A stretch of 64,000 nt of DNA from Anaerolineae bacterium (lineage in GTDB: Bacteria > Chloroflexota > Anaerolineae > Anaerolineales > Villigracilaceae): assembly GCA_003130845.1 (NCBI GenBank), contig QEXW01000061.1:35266-99265 (forward strand), written 5' to 3'. Position 1 is the first letter of the stretch. Every line of letters starts with the position of its first letter. Below, piece by piece: positions 52,226 to 61,184 of this stretch. Below the pieces are notes generated by a model, which had not been told where the DNA came from, searched no databases, and saw only the letters and a program-made list of their open reading frames with translations. The position numbers and the translations under genes were made by a program.

Positions 52226-53689
52226 ATGGTCACAGAACTGATTCAAACCACCGCTCAAATTACCCCTATCGTCCGCCGCATCTCCGCAGACTTGGATACC
52301 CCTGCCAGCGTCTATCTCAAAGTGCGTGGTAACGGCCCTTCTTTCTTGCTCGAATCGGTTCAAGGAGGCGAACGGGTTGCTCGTTATTCCTTCATCGGTA
52401 TTGAACCGCGTTACGAATATCGCATTACCGGTCGTCAGATAGAACGTCGTTCTGCGAACATGGTCGAACACATCCGCATCCCTCCAGAGCAAGACTTGCT
52501 TCACTACCTCCAATCCCAATTGGCTGGTTTCACCCCGCAACGGCCGGATGGTCTGCCACGCTTCATTGGCGGCTTAGTTGGTTACCTTGGCTATGAAACC
52601 GTGCGCTACTTTGAACCAAAACTACATCCTCGTTTGAAACATAACGCACTCCCCGAAGCCGTTTTCCTATTGGCAGATACCATTCTAGCCTTTGACCATG
52701 CACGCCACACCCTTGACCTGATTACGTATGCCTTTGATGGTGACATTCAGGCAGCCAACTCCCGCTTAGACGACATCGAAGCACGATTACGAGCCCCCCT
52801 GCCGCGTCCAAGCGAACCCTATGCCCGGCAACCTGCTTCGGTTGAATTTCTCTCTAACCTGACCCGTGCAGAATACGAACAAGCCGTGCGCGTGGCCAAA
52901 GAACACATAGCAGCGGGTGACATTTTTCAGGTCGTGCTTTCCCAACGGCTTTCACGTTCTACCGAGAGCGACCCTTTCGATATTTACCGTGCTTTACGTC
53001 GGCTGAACCCCTCACCTTACATGTACTTCTTTGATTTTGGTGACCTGCAAGGCAAACCCTTCTACATCATTGGAGCCTCGCCCGAAATTTTCGTTCGCCT
53101 AGAAGGCCGAAAAGCCAGCCTGCGCCCAATTGCTGGCACCCGTCCACGTGGCGCCGACCGTGCGGCAGATGAAGCCTTAGCCGCCGAACTACTGGCCGAC
53201 CCCAAAGAGCGCGCCGAGCATATTATGCTGGTAGATTTGGGTCGCAACGATTTAGGTCGCGTTTGCGAATATGGCACGGTGCGCGTACCGGAATTCTTCA
53301 CCATTGAACGCTATTCGCATGTGATGCATATTGTCTCCCATGCCGAGGGGATTTTACGCCCTGACCTGACCGCATTCGACCTGGTGCGTGCCACCTTCCC
53401 GGCAGGCACCGTCTCTGGGGCGCCCAAAGTCCGCGCCATGGAAATCATCGCTGACTTGGAACCAGATGCGCGTGGTCCGTATGCTGGAGCCATTGGCTAC
53501 TTCTCATTTGACGGCAACATGGATACTTGCATCGCCATTCGCACCCTAGTAGGACATGGGCAAACCATCAGCGTACAAGCTGGAGCAGGCATCGTCGCCG
53601 ATTCCGACCCTTCACGCGAATACGAAGAAACTCTTAACAAAGCGCGTGCTGTCCTACGCGCGGTGGAAATGGCGGAACAGAGAGAATAA
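52226..53689 (+). CDS. trpE: Anthranilate synthase component I
   Basis: 487 residues from the ATG at 52226, six nt after an AGAAAGG ribosome site; the ATG at 52220 is too close to that site and longer starts lie in the T-box leader. The chorismate-binding core is intact: LSRSTESDPFDIYRALRRLNPSPYMYF, ASPEIFVRLEGRKASLRPIAGTRPRG, EHIMLVDLGRNDLGRV, FPAGTVSGAPKVRAMEII and GAGIVADSDPSREYEET. It makes anthranilate from chorismate and ammonia supplied by TrpG. Feedback inhibition by Trp is usual for the family (the N-terminal LLES motif is present). Confidence 0.97.
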   Translation: MVTELIQTTAQITPIVRRISADLDTPASVYLKVRGNGPSFLLESVQGGERVARYSFIGIEPRYEYRITGRQIERRSANMVEHIRIPPEQDLLHYLQSQLAGFTPQRPDGLPRFIGGLVGYLGYETVRYFEPKLHPRLKHNALPEAVFLLADTILAFDHARHTLDLITYAFDGDIQAANSRLDDIEARLRAPLPRPSEPYARQPASVEFLSNLTRAEYEQAVRVAKEHIAAGDIFQVVLSQRLSRSTESDPFDIYRALRRLNPSPYMYFFDFGDLQGKPFYIIGASPEIFVRLEGRKASLRPIAGTRPRGADRAADEALAAELLADPKERAEHIMLVDLGRNDLGRVCEYGTVRVPEFFTIERYSHVMHIVSHAEGILRPDLTAFDLVRATFPAGTVSGAPKVRAMEIIADLEPDARGPYAGAIGYFSFDGNMDTCIAIRTLVGHGQTISVQAGAGIVADSDPSREYEETLNKARAVLRAVEMAEQRE

Positions 53690-53755
53690 TCAACTCAGCG
53701 CACCTGTGCTTCCCTGCCATACCGTGCCTCACGCCTCATGCACAAAGGATTTCTT

Positions 53756-54322
53756 ATGCTTATCCTAATAGACAACTACGACTCGTTTACCTACAACCTG
53801 GTTCAATACTTCGGTGAACTTGGCGCCGACCTTCGCGTTTTTCGTAACGACCAAATCACTCTGGATGAACTAATCGCCTTGAACCCCTCGCACTTAGTCA
53901 TCTCCCCCGGGCCTGGTGAACCGATAGCCGATGGTGGCGTTTCTCCCGAGGCCATGCGCTACTTTACCGGCAAAATCCCTGTGCTTGGTGTTTGTCTGGG
54001 GCATCAGTGCCTAGGTGCCATCTATGGTGGAACAGTCACCCGTGCTCCCCGGCTCATGCACGGCAAAACCTCGCCGGTTCACCACAATGGACAAGGAGTA
54101 TTTGCGGGCATCCCTAGCCCTTTTCAAGCGACTCGTTACCATTCGCTGATTGTCCAAGCGCCCGTCCCGGCCGAATTAGAAGTGATGGCCTGGACAGCTG
54201 AAGGTGAAATTATGGCACTTAAGCATCACCAATATCCAACCTTTGGCGTCCAATTTCACCCGGAATCCATCCTGACCGAACACGGAAAACAAATTCTAAA
54301 AAACTTTCTTGACCTGCATTAA
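53756..54322 (+). CDS. trpG: Anthranilate synthase component II (glutamine amidotransferase)
   Basis: 188 residues from the ATG at 53756, with AAAGGA seven nt upstream. Class I glutamine amidotransferase: nucleophile C80 in [10 protein letters not shown], the oxyanion motif SPGPGEP near 50, and the His/Glu of FHPES near residue 170. It hydrolyses glutamine and passes ammonia to TrpE. It lies 66 bp after trpE; it may also serve 4-amino-4-deoxychorismate synthase if PabA is absent elsewhere, which cannot be checked here. Confidence 0.96.
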   Translation: MLILIDNYDSFTYNLVQYFGELGADLRVFRNDQITLDELIALNPSHLVISPGPGEPIADGGVSPEAMRYFTGKIPVLGVCLGHQCLGAIYGGTVTRAPRLMHGKTSPVHHNGQGVFAGIPSPFQATRYHSLIVQAPVPAELEVMAWTAEGEIMALKHHQYPTFGVQFHPESILTEHGKQILKNFLDLH

Positions 54323-54369
54323 CTCCCCCTCTGCTCACCCTTCAAACATTTTCCCGATAGGAGGTTATC

Positions 54370-55401
54370 ATGTTACAACCTTATATCGCCAAAGCCATCC
54401 ACTTACAAAATTTGACCGCTGAAGAAGCCGAACAAGCGATGACGATTATTATGAAAGGAGAAGCCACCCCTGCCCAAATTGGGGCATACCTGGTAGCCTT
54501 ACGCATGAAAGGCGAAACGGTTGAAGAAATCACCGGCTCAGTGCGCGCCATGCGAGCAGCTTCACTCAAAGTACCGCGCACCGATCGCTCCACACCCCTC
54601 TATGATGTGGTTGGCACCGGCGGTGATGGTGCGCACACCTTCAACATCTCAACGGCTGCTGCCTTTGTGGTGGCTGGAACAGGTCGCCGTGTAGCCAAGC
54701 ACGGTAATCGTGCTGCTTCCTCGCAATGTGGGAGTGCGGATGTACTCTCTGCCTTAGGCGTGAACCTAGAACTCACCCCAGAACAAGTGGGGCGGGCCAT
54801 CGAAGAAATTGGCATTGGTTTCATGTTTGCTCCCAAATTTCACCCGGCCATGAAACACGCCATTGGCCCGCGTCGTGAGATTGGCCAACGCACCATTTTC
54901 AACCTACTGGGGCCACTGACCAACCCTGCCGGTGCCGAAATTCAGTTAACCGGAGTATACTCCCCGGCGCTTACCGAACCACTGGCACATGTCCTAAACG
55001 AACTTGGTTCGCGTGCAGCGCTTGTCATTCATGGCGCAGGTGGGACAGACGAACTCAGCCTATTAGGTCCGAACCGCGTCAGCCATTTGCAAGACGGCGC
55101 GGTTCGCACCTACGACCTAGACCCGGCAGATTATGGCCTACCGCGCGCAAGCATTGCCGACCTGCGTGGTGGCACCCCCGAAGAATCAGCAGCGATGATG
55201 CGCGACCTGTTTCGTGGAAAGTTACATGGTGCACGTCGTGATGCCGTCTTACTCAACGCAGCTGCTGCCTTAGCTGCTGAAACGGCTGACTTCCAAACCG
55301 CTTTGACCGAAGCCAGAGAGTCCCTACAAAGCGGCGCGGCGTTGCAAAAACTCAACCAACTGGTCGAATTTAGTCAATCCTTTACTCAACCTGCTCTTTG
55401 A
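54370..55401 (+). CDS. trpD: Anthranilate phosphoribosyltransferase
   Basis: 343 residues behind AGGAGG. Family motifs GTGGDGAHTFNISTAA (PRPP site), KHGNRAASSQCGSADVL (anthranilate site) and NLLGPLTNPA are complete. It joins anthranilate to PRPP. Stop at 55401 is followed by a 178-bp gap with direct repeats before trpC, the largest gap in the operon. Codon use matches neighbours. Confidence 0.97.
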   Translation: MLQPYIAKAIHLQNLTAEEAEQAMTIIMKGEATPAQIGAYLVALRMKGETVEEITGSVRAMRAASLKVPRTDRSTPLYDVVGTGGDGAHTFNISTAAAFVVAGTGRRVAKHGNRAASSQCGSADVLSALGVNLELTPEQVGRAIEEIGIGFMFAPKFHPAMKHAIGPRREIGQRTIFNLLGPLTNPAGAEIQLTGVYSPALTEPLAHVLNELGSRAALVIHGAGGTDELSLLGPNRVSHLQDGAVRTYDLDPADYGLPRASIADLRGGTPEESAAMMRDLFRGKLHGARRDAVLLNAAAALAAETADFQTALTEARESLQSGAALQKLNQLVEFSQSFTQPAL

Positions 55402-55445
55402 ACCAGGTTTCTGCGAACGGAATTCGTATTTTTACCTCCGTTGCC

Positions 55446-55557
55446 CCATCCGTTTATCCGCTTCCCCATCCGTTGCCAAATCCGCTTCCCCATCCGCTTA
55501 TCCGCTTCACCATCCGTTGCCAAATCCGCTGCCTCATCCGCTGCTCCATCCGCAAAT
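55446..55557 (+). repeat. 44-bp direct repeat with 12-bp ATCCGC-type subunits between trpD and trpC
   Basis: Two near-identical 44-bp units (55446-55489, 55490-55533) differ at three positions and contain four ATCCG(C/T) words; a degenerate third runs to 55557. There is no good inverted repeat within. On the minus strand it reads GCGGAT repeats. It may slow or process the transcript, or be neutral slippage DNA. Confidence 0.85.
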
Positions 55558-55579
55558 TCATCCTCCCGGAGACCATCCC

Positions 55580-56473
55580 TTGACCAACATTCTCTCCACC
55601 ATCCTCGACCAGAAACGCCGTGAAATCGCCGCGCTCGACCTGCCTGCACTGCGTTGCGCTGCAGAAACTTTCCCTGCCCCGCGTGACTTTCTTGCCGCCC
55701 TCACCCATCGTTGCAGAACCAACTTGCCTGTGGTCGCGGAAATAGGAAAAAACGCAAGCACACACACATATCAAAAAACATGGCAACCTACCGAGCAGCT
55801 GCCTAGCGAAAGCGCAGTTATTGCCCTGATTGCTGAACTCAAACGAGCCAGCCCATCCAAAGGCTTACTGGCAGCGCATCTTGACCTGATTCAAGTGGCT
55901 GAAATATACGCTCAAAATGGCGCAGCGGCGGTGAGCGTTCTGACCGATGAAAAATTCTTTCAAGGAAACCTAAACACCTTGCGGCAGTTACGACACGCTG
56001 GCTACCCCTTACCTTTGCTACGCAAAGATTTCATCATCCACGAAGCCCAAATCTACGAAACCCGAGCAGCGGGTGCGGATGCTATATTGCTCATTGTTGC
56101 TGCCTTACCAGACGACGCCTTGTTTGCCGACCTACACGCTTGTGCTTTGGACTTGGGATTGACCCCATTGGTCGAAGTCCACGATGAAATTGAAACCGAA
56201 CGCGCCTTGCGCCTGAATGGAATTCGCCTGATTGGCATCAACAACCGTGACCTGACCACCTTTCAAGTCTCCCTAGAAACAACCGAACGCCTGCGCCAAC
56301 ACATCCCTCCTGAAGTCGTCGTTGTGGCAGAAAGTGGCATCTTTACCGCCGCCGACGTGACTCGCCTTCAACGTGCTGGCATTCAGGCCATTTTGGTAGG
56401 CGAGGCCCTAGTGACCGCTCCAGATATTCCTGCCAAAGTGCGAGAACTCGCCGGCATTTCCACCCGAATGTAA
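55580..56473 (+). CDS. trpC: Indole-3-glycerol phosphate synthase with an insertion near strand 1
   Basis: 297 residues from a TTG at 55580 behind CGGAGACC; homologues begin with the same NILSTILDQKRREIAAL helix, and no ATG fits. The family motif ELKRASPSKG (86-95), the catalytic Lys region LRKDFIIHEAQIYE, and VAESGI are intact. A ~33-residue insertion (49-81) precedes strand 1 and begins with PVVAEIGKNAS (50-60), which looks like a decayed duplicate of IALIAELKRAS (81-91). The enzyme forms the indole ring from CdRP. The 44-bp repeat lies directly upstream. Confidence 0.93.
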   Translation: MTNILSTILDQKRREIAALDLPALRCAAETFPAPRDFLAALTHRCRTNLPVVAEIGKNASTHTYQKTWQPTEQLPSESAVIALIAELKRASPSKGLLAAHLDLIQVAEIYAQNGAAAVSVLTDEKFFQGNLNTLRQLRHAGYPLPLLRKDFIIHEAQIYETRAAGADAILLIVAALPDDALFADLHACALDLGLTPLVEVHDEIETERALRLNGIRLIGINNRDLTTFQVSLETTERLRQHIPPEVVVVAESGIFTAADVTRLQRAGIQAILVGEALVTAPDIPAKVRELAGISTRM

Positions 56474-56512
56474 TCAACCTTTTGAATTGCACTCAACACA
56501 CCACCTTGCACT

Positions 56513-57181
56513 ATGACTCGCATCAAAATCTGTGGCATCAAAACCCTACCCGAGGCCCTGGCTGCACTTGAAGCGGGAGCCGACCTGCTTGGATTTAATT
56601 TCTACCCCAAAAGCCCACGCTTTATTACACCGGAAACCTGCGCGAAAATCACGACCGCCTTATTCAACCAGTGGTCTGCATCAGGCGACAAAAAAAATAT
56701 TCTCTTGGTCGGAGTATTTGTCAACGCCCCTGTTTCCGAGATTCGCGCTACACTCATGACGACTGGGCTACACCTTGCCCAACTGCACGGTGACGAACCG
56801 CCCGAAGTATTGGATGAACTTGGCCCCTTGGCTTTCAAAGCCGTGCGACTTTCTTCAAATCAGGATTCAGCAGCACTCATACAACAATATTCTCGCCCAA
56901 CAACGGCAGATGTACCCGCTTTACTCATAGATGCTGCTGTCCCTGGCTTATACGGAGGTTCTGGCCAAATTGCAGATTGGAACACCGCTGCGCAATTGGC
57001 CAAACAAACGCCCTTACTACTGGCGGGTGGCCTAACCCCCGAAAATGTGGCTGAAGCCATCCGCCTTGTCCGACCTTGGGGTGTAGATGTTGCCTCGGGC
57101 GTCGAATCTGCGCCTGGCGTCAAAGACCTGGCCCGAATCAAAAAATTTATTGAACAAGTGCATCGTGCCGATACAATTTAA
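56513..57181 (+). CDS. trpF: Phosphoribosylanthranilate isomerase
   Basis: 222 residues. IKICGIKTLPEALAALEAGADLLGFNFYPKSPRF (C7 acts as general base), QLHGDEPPEVL, the catalytic Asp in LLIDAAVPGLYGGSG, and LAGGLTPENV, VASGVESAPGVKD are the family motifs. TIM barrel; it converts PRA to CdRP. It lies 39 bp after trpC, with a separate ATG, so the two are not fused as in enterobacteria. Confidence 0.96.
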   Translation: MTRIKICGIKTLPEALAALEAGADLLGFNFYPKSPRFITPETCAKITTALFNQWSASGDKKNILLVGVFVNAPVSEIRATLMTTGLHLAQLHGDEPPEVLDELGPLAFKAVRLSSNQDSAALIQQYSRPTTADVPALLIDAAVPGLYGGSGQIADWNTAAQLAKQTPLLLAGGLTPENVAEAIRLVRPWGVDVASGVESAPGVKDLARIKKFIEQVHRADTI

Positions 57182-57230
57182 GCGGCAGATGCCTTTCTCA
57201 CCCTACTCTCCAAAATTTACTCCCTGACCT

Positions 57231-58415
57231 ATGACACTCTTGCCTTCCAAATTTGGCCCCTATGGCGGACAATATGTCCCCGAAACGCTCATGCCTGCGC
57301 TAGCAGAACTAGAAACCGAATTCGTAGCAGCACGCTCCGACCCGGCCTTTCAACTTACACTTGACCAACTACTCGCCGATTTTGTTGGCCGGCCGACCCC
57401 GCTCACCTACGCGCGCCGGCTTTCCGAACAATTGGGTGGTGCGCAAATCTATCTCAAGCGCGAAGACCTAGCGCATACCGGCGCGCACAAAATCAACAAT
57501 GCCTTAGGGCAAGCCTTGCTTGTCAAGCGGATGGGCAAACAGCGCATTGTCGCCGAAACCGGCGCCGGTCAGCATGGTGTGGCCTCTGCAACGGCTGCTG
57601 CTCTCCTGGGCTTGGAATGTGTGGTCTACATGGGTGCGGTAGATATTGCCCGCCAACAACCAAATGTCTTCCGCATGAAACTGCTTGGTGCCGAAGTACA
57701 CCCCGTAACCAGCGGCACACAAACCCTCAAGGACGCCATTAACGAAGCCATTCGTGACTGGGTCACCAATGTCCGTACCACACATTACCTATTAGGCTCG
57801 GCGCTTGGGCCACATCCTTACCCCACCATAGTGCGCGAATTTCAATCCGTGATTGGTCGTGAAGCGCGTGCGCAAATGCTGAGGGAAATCGGGCGCCTGC
57901 CGGATACCGTCATTGCCTGTGTGGGTGGCGGCTCCAATGCCATCGGCATCTTTAGCGCTTTTCTGGACGACCCGGAAGTAGAACTGATTGGCGTGGAAGC
58001 CGCCGGCAGTGGCATCCCCTCTGGCAAACATGCGGCTCGCTTTGGTGACCCCACACGTGGACGCTTGGGTGTGATTCACGGCACGCGCACCTTTGTCCTG
58101 CAAACCGAAGACGGTCAAATCGCGGAAACACACTCTGTTTCTGCAGGCCTGGATTATGCGGCCATCGGCCCGGAGCATGCCCATTTGCGTGACCAGGAAC
58201 GCGCGTTTTACACTGCTGCCACCGACGAAGAAGCCCTACAGGCCTTTCAGTTGCTGTGCCGAGTGGAAGGCATTATCCCCGCCCTCGAATCAGCACACGC
58301 ACTGGCAGAAGTCATCAAACGTGCACCCACTATGCGCCAAGACCAAATCATCCTGGTCAACCTCTCCGGTCGTGGTGACAAAGACCTGAACACCGTCATG
58401 AACACCATTCTCTAA
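57231..58415 (+). CDS. trpB: Tryptophan synthase beta chain
   Basis: 394 residues, normal for TrpB1. The PLP lysine is K87 in [17 protein letters not shown], the [13 protein letters not shown] stretch, [10 protein letters not shown] and the final [10 protein letters not shown] are conserved. It condenses indole with L-serine. It is followed by trpA after 27 bp; the two form the alpha2beta2 complex with the indole tunnel. Confidence 0.98.
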   Translation: MTLLPSKFGPYGGQYVPETLMPALAELETEFVAARSDPAFQLTLDQLLADFVGRPTPLTYARRLSEQLGGAQIYLKREDLAHTGAHKINNALGQALLVKRMGKQRIVAETGAGQHGVASATAAALLGLECVVYMGAVDIARQQPNVFRMKLLGAEVHPVTSGTQTLKDAINEAIRDWVTNVRTTHYLLGSALGPHPYPTIVREFQSVIGREARAQMLREIGRLPDTVIACVGGGSNAIGIFSAFLDDPEVELIGVEAAGSGIPSGKHAARFGDPTRGRLGVIHGTRTFVLQTEDGQIAETHSVSAGLDYAAIGPEHAHLRDQERAFYTAATDEEALQAFQLLCRVEGIIPALESAHALAEVIKRAPTMRQDQIILVNLSGRGDKDLNTVMNTIL

Positions 58416-58442
58416 CTCTTTTTCCTTGCCCTCTTCTTTGCT

Positions 58443-59213
58443 ATGAACCGACTCGCATCTGCCTTTCGGCACCGCCCGATTTTCATGCCTTATTTCCCGG
58501 TGGGATACCCGGAGATACCTACTTCGATTGACATCCTAGAATCTTTAGCGCGTAACGGCGCCGACCTAATCGAAGTGGGCCTGTCTTTTTCTGACCCACT
58601 CGCCGATGGCCCGGTGATTCAACATGCCACACAAATCGCTCTGCAAAACGGCGTCAGCACGCGTGATGGCATTTCCACAATTGCCGAATTACGCCGCCGG
58701 GGAATTGAAATCCCCCTGATTCTGATGGGCTACTACAACCCCATCTTGGCGTATGGCTTGGAGCGTTTTGTTCAGGACGCTGTTCAAGCCGGTACAGATG
58801 GATTCATTATTCCCGACTTACCGCCTGAAGAGGCCGATGAACTAGAGCAAATCTTGCAAAAATATGAAACACCATTGATTACCATGCTAGCGCCAACCAC
58901 CTCCGAAGACCGCATGGAACGCTTAGCCCATCGGGCGCGCGGATTTATCTACCTCGTGAGTGTGACCGGCGTGACCGGCGCGCGCAGCGACATCCCTGCC
59001 GAATTGGGAGAACTTATCGCGCGTGTGCGTCGCCATACGGCTGTACCGGTCTGTGTTGGTTTTGGCATTAGCACCCCGGCCCAGGCCGCCGCCGTTGGAC
59101 AAGTGGCCGATGGCGTAATTGTCGGTTCAGCTTGTGTGCGAGAAATTGGTGAAAGCGAAATCCCTGTTCAGGCGGCAGCAGAATTTGCCAGGAAATATCG
59201 CTTCGCTCGCTAA
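58443..59213 (+). CDS. trpA: Tryptophan synthase alpha chain
   Basis: 256 residues. TIM barrel with catalytic E44 (LIEVG) and D55 (DPLADGP), the YYNPILAYG loop, PDLPPEEADEL and the phosphate-binding GFGIST. It cleaves indole-3-glycerol phosphate to indole. It is the last gene of trpEGDCFBA; a hairpin follows 11 bp after the stop. Confidence 0.97.
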   Translation: MNRLASAFRHRPIFMPYFPVGYPEIPTSIDILESLARNGADLIEVGLSFSDPLADGPVIQHATQIALQNGVSTRDGISTIAELRRRGIEIPLILMGYYNPILAYGLERFVQDAVQAGTDGFIIPDLPPEEADELEQILQKYETPLITMLAPTTSEDRMERLAHRARGFIYLVSVTGVTGARSDIPAELGELIARVRRHTAVPVCVGFGISTPAQAAAVGQVADGVIVGSACVREIGESEIPVQAAAEFARKYRFAR

Positions 59214-59224
59214 ATGCAGAATCA

Positions 59225-59255
59225 AGCGTCCCAAAGGACAACCCCTTGGGACGCT
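59225..59255. terminator. Hairpin between trpA and the decarboxylase beta gene
   Basis: 10-bp stem AGCGTCCCAA / TTGGGACGCT and an 11-nt loop. T-runs are poor on both sides, so it is a weak or Rho-assisted bidirectional terminator for the two converging operons. Confidence 0.5.
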
Positions 59256-59281
59256 AAGTCTATCGCCGACCCAATACCAAA

Positions 59282-60430
59282 TCACAACCCCAGCATCTTG
59301 CTTACAATCGCTAAAAGCACGCCGCCCGCAATCACCGAGCCAAGTTGACCGGCCGTGTTTGAACCCATCGCGTGCATAAGGATAAAGTTATCGGGGTCTT
59401 CATCAAGCGCGGCGCGTGCCGAAAGGCGCCCGGCCATCGGAAAAGCGCTGATGCCACAAGCCCCAATCAGCGGGTTGATTTTGCCACCACTAAAGAAGGC
59501 CATCATTTTGCCGAACGTTAGCCCTGCCACCGTATCGAGAATAAAAGCGAGCAGGCCAAGAACCATAATCCCCAAGGTACGCACCTGAAAACCCGTTTGT
59601 GGGTCATACAAAAACTTTTCGGCAGTCATCGTTGCGCCGATGGCTAACCCCAAAAAGAGCGTGGTAATGTTGATAATCTCGTTCTGAGCGGCTTTGTTTA
59701 GGCGTTCTACTACCCCCGATTCTTTGAGCAGGTTACCGAGCATCAGCGCAGCAATGAGCGGGGCGGCGGCAGGTGCCAGCAGGCTAATTGCAATCGTCAC
59801 CACAATTGGGAAAGCAACCACCGTACGATTAGAAACAGGCCGAGGCGCATACTCCATTCGGATGAGGCGCTCCTTGCGGCTGGTCATTAACCGCATAATC
59901 GGCGGTTGGATGATGGGAATCAGGCTCATGTACGAATAAGCGGCTACCGCAATCGGCCCAAGCAGTTCCGGCGCCAGTTTTGACGTGACGAAAATTGCCG
60001 TTGGGCCATCAATCGCACCGATGACCCCAATGCTAGCGGCTTCGTTCAGCGGAAAGCCGAGCAAAGTCGCCAAGATGAGCGCACCAAAGATGCCAAACTG
60101 TCCTGCTGCGCCGAGCAAAACCATTTGGGGCTGGGCGAGCAATGGGCGAAAATCAATCATGGCACCTACGCCAATGAAAATTAACAGAGGAAACAACTCG
60201 GTTTCAATCCCTGCTTGGTATAGGACTCGCAGGAAACTTTCCTCGTGATACACCGACATGCCCAGATTCGCCAAAATACAGCCAAAGCCAATCGGCAACA
60301 ACAACACCGGTTCGTATTCCTTAACGATTGCTAAGCTAACCAACGCTGCGCCGATTAACAACATCACAGCGTTCGCCCAGGTAAATTGCAAGCCGCCGAA
60401 AATGCTCTGAAGCAGGTCTAAAATATTCAT
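59282..60430 (-). CDS. Na+-translocating decarboxylase beta subunit (OadB/GcdB/MmdB)
   Basis: 382 residues, about ten membrane helices. Family hallmarks: PLLIFIGVGAMIDFRPLLAQP, GAIDGPTAIFVTSKLAP (the Asp in this region couples Na+), and the C-terminal GACGISAFPMAGRLSARAALDEDPDNFILMHAMGSNTAGQLGSVIAGGVLL. It releases CO2 from carboxybiotin and pumps Na+ out. Its start overlaps the biotin-carrier gene by 4 nt. The beta subunits of oxaloacetate, glutaconyl-CoA and methylmalonyl-CoA pumps look alike; the carboxyltransferase in this operon decides the substrate. Confidence 0.95.
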   Translation of the reverse strand: MNILDLLQSIFGGLQFTWANAVMLLIGAALVSLAIVKEYEPVLLLPIGFGCILANLGMSVYHEESFLRVLYQAGIETELFPLLIFIGVGAMIDFRPLLAQPQMVLLGAAGQFGIFGALILATLLGFPLNEAASIGVIGAIDGPTAIFVTSKLAPELLGPIAVAAYSYMSLIPIIQPPIMRLMTSRKERLIRMEYAPRPVSNRTVVAFPIVVTIAISLLAPAAAPLIAALMLGNLLKESGVVERLNKAAQNEIINITTLFLGLAIGATMTAEKFLYDPQTGFQVRTLGIMVLGLLAFILDTVAGLTFGKMMAFFSGGKINPLIGACGISAFPMAGRLSARAALDEDPDNFILMHAMGSNTAGQLGSVIAGGVLLAIVSKMLGL

Positions 60431-60858
60431 GGCTCGAACTCCACCAACGGTTGACGGTGCGCCACCGTTTGCCCTGCATTCACCAAAACGCGTTTGATGA
60501 CGCCCCCTCGTACCAGGCGGATACTATTCTTCATCTTCATCGCTTCGATGATGAGCGCGACCTGCCCCGCTTCTACCTGTTCGCCGGGCTTGACAAAAAT
60601 CTCAACCACTGTGCCGGGCAGAGGGGAAAGCAGCGCATTTCCGGCGTTTTCCACTTTGCTGAGAGGGAGTGAGGCCACACTGACCGGCTTCGCGGTGATG
60701 GAAGCCGAATCTTTCCCTGGGCTGCTTGGTTCAGCCGCTCGCCGCTCGATGAAGACCTGAAACGCCTCGCCATCTACACGGGCAATGACCGGGCGTTGGT
60801 TAATGTCTTCGATTTCAACTGTGTAAGTTTTTTCTCCAATGGTTACGTTGTATTTCAT
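60427..60858 (-). CDS. Biotin carboxyl carrier subunit of the Na+-pumping decarboxylase
   Basis: 143 residues from the ATG at 60858, which overlaps the OadG gene stop by 4 nt. Residues 1-~40 form a small beta domain (YTVEIEDINQRPVIARVDG), a Pro/Ala/Ser linker (42-70) follows, and the C-terminal biotinyl domain has the biotin lysine K108 in IEAMKMKN. It carries CO2 from the carboxyltransferase to the beta subunit. Confidence 0.95.
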   Translation of the reverse strand: MKYNVTIGEKTYTVEIEDINQRPVIARVDGEAFQVFIERRAAEPSSPGKDSASITAKPVSVASLPLSKVENAGNALLSPLPGTVVEIFVKPGEQVEAGQVALIIEAMKMKNSIRLVRGGVIKRVLVNAGQTVAHRQPLVEFEP

Positions 60859-61178
60859 TTGCGTCTTCTGCCTTTCTCGTACATTTGGCGCGAGCGGGTG
60901 CCTAATTGCCAAGCGCTGACAATCGCTGTCGGCGGTGGCGGAAGCGGTCGGGCGGAGGAAAGTTCCTGTTCGGCGAGCGCCAGGGCTACTGCAGCGGCGG
61001 CTGCCCGTGCTTTGCTATCATCCATCGCAGCGGCAGGCTGCTGTTGAACGGTCTCTTCTTCTCTATCTGGAAGGGCCGTTAAGCCGGCCATCATCCACCA
61101 CAAAATGACGATTGCCGAGAAGGTAATGCCCATCCCAATGCCGGTGATGAGCAAGGAATTGAGCAAGTTTTCTGTCAT
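60855..61178 (-). CDS. OadG/MmdC-like small membrane subunit (delta/gamma)
   Basis: 107 residues: one N-terminal membrane helix (~8-32; SLLITGIGMGITFSAIVILWWMM is the OadG pattern), then an Ala-rich helical, partly acidic middle (AAAVALALAEQE) and a Pro/basic C-terminus. In related pumps this subunit tethers the carboxyltransferase and the beta subunit. The C-terminus lacks the His-rich zinc tail of Klebsiella OadG. It is 6 bp after the alpha gene stop. Confidence 0.85.
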   Translation of the reverse strand: MTENLLNSLLITGIGMGITFSAIVILWWMMAGLTALPDREEETVQQQPAAAMDDSKARAAAAAVALALAEQELSSARPLPPPPTAIVSAWQLGTRSRQMYEKGRRRK

Positions 61179-61184
61179 AGGCCA

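Noticed and set aside
55446..55557. CRISPR or attenuator at the 44-bp repeats
   Set aside because: Repeats are directly adjoining with no spacers and there is no hairpin with a U-run.
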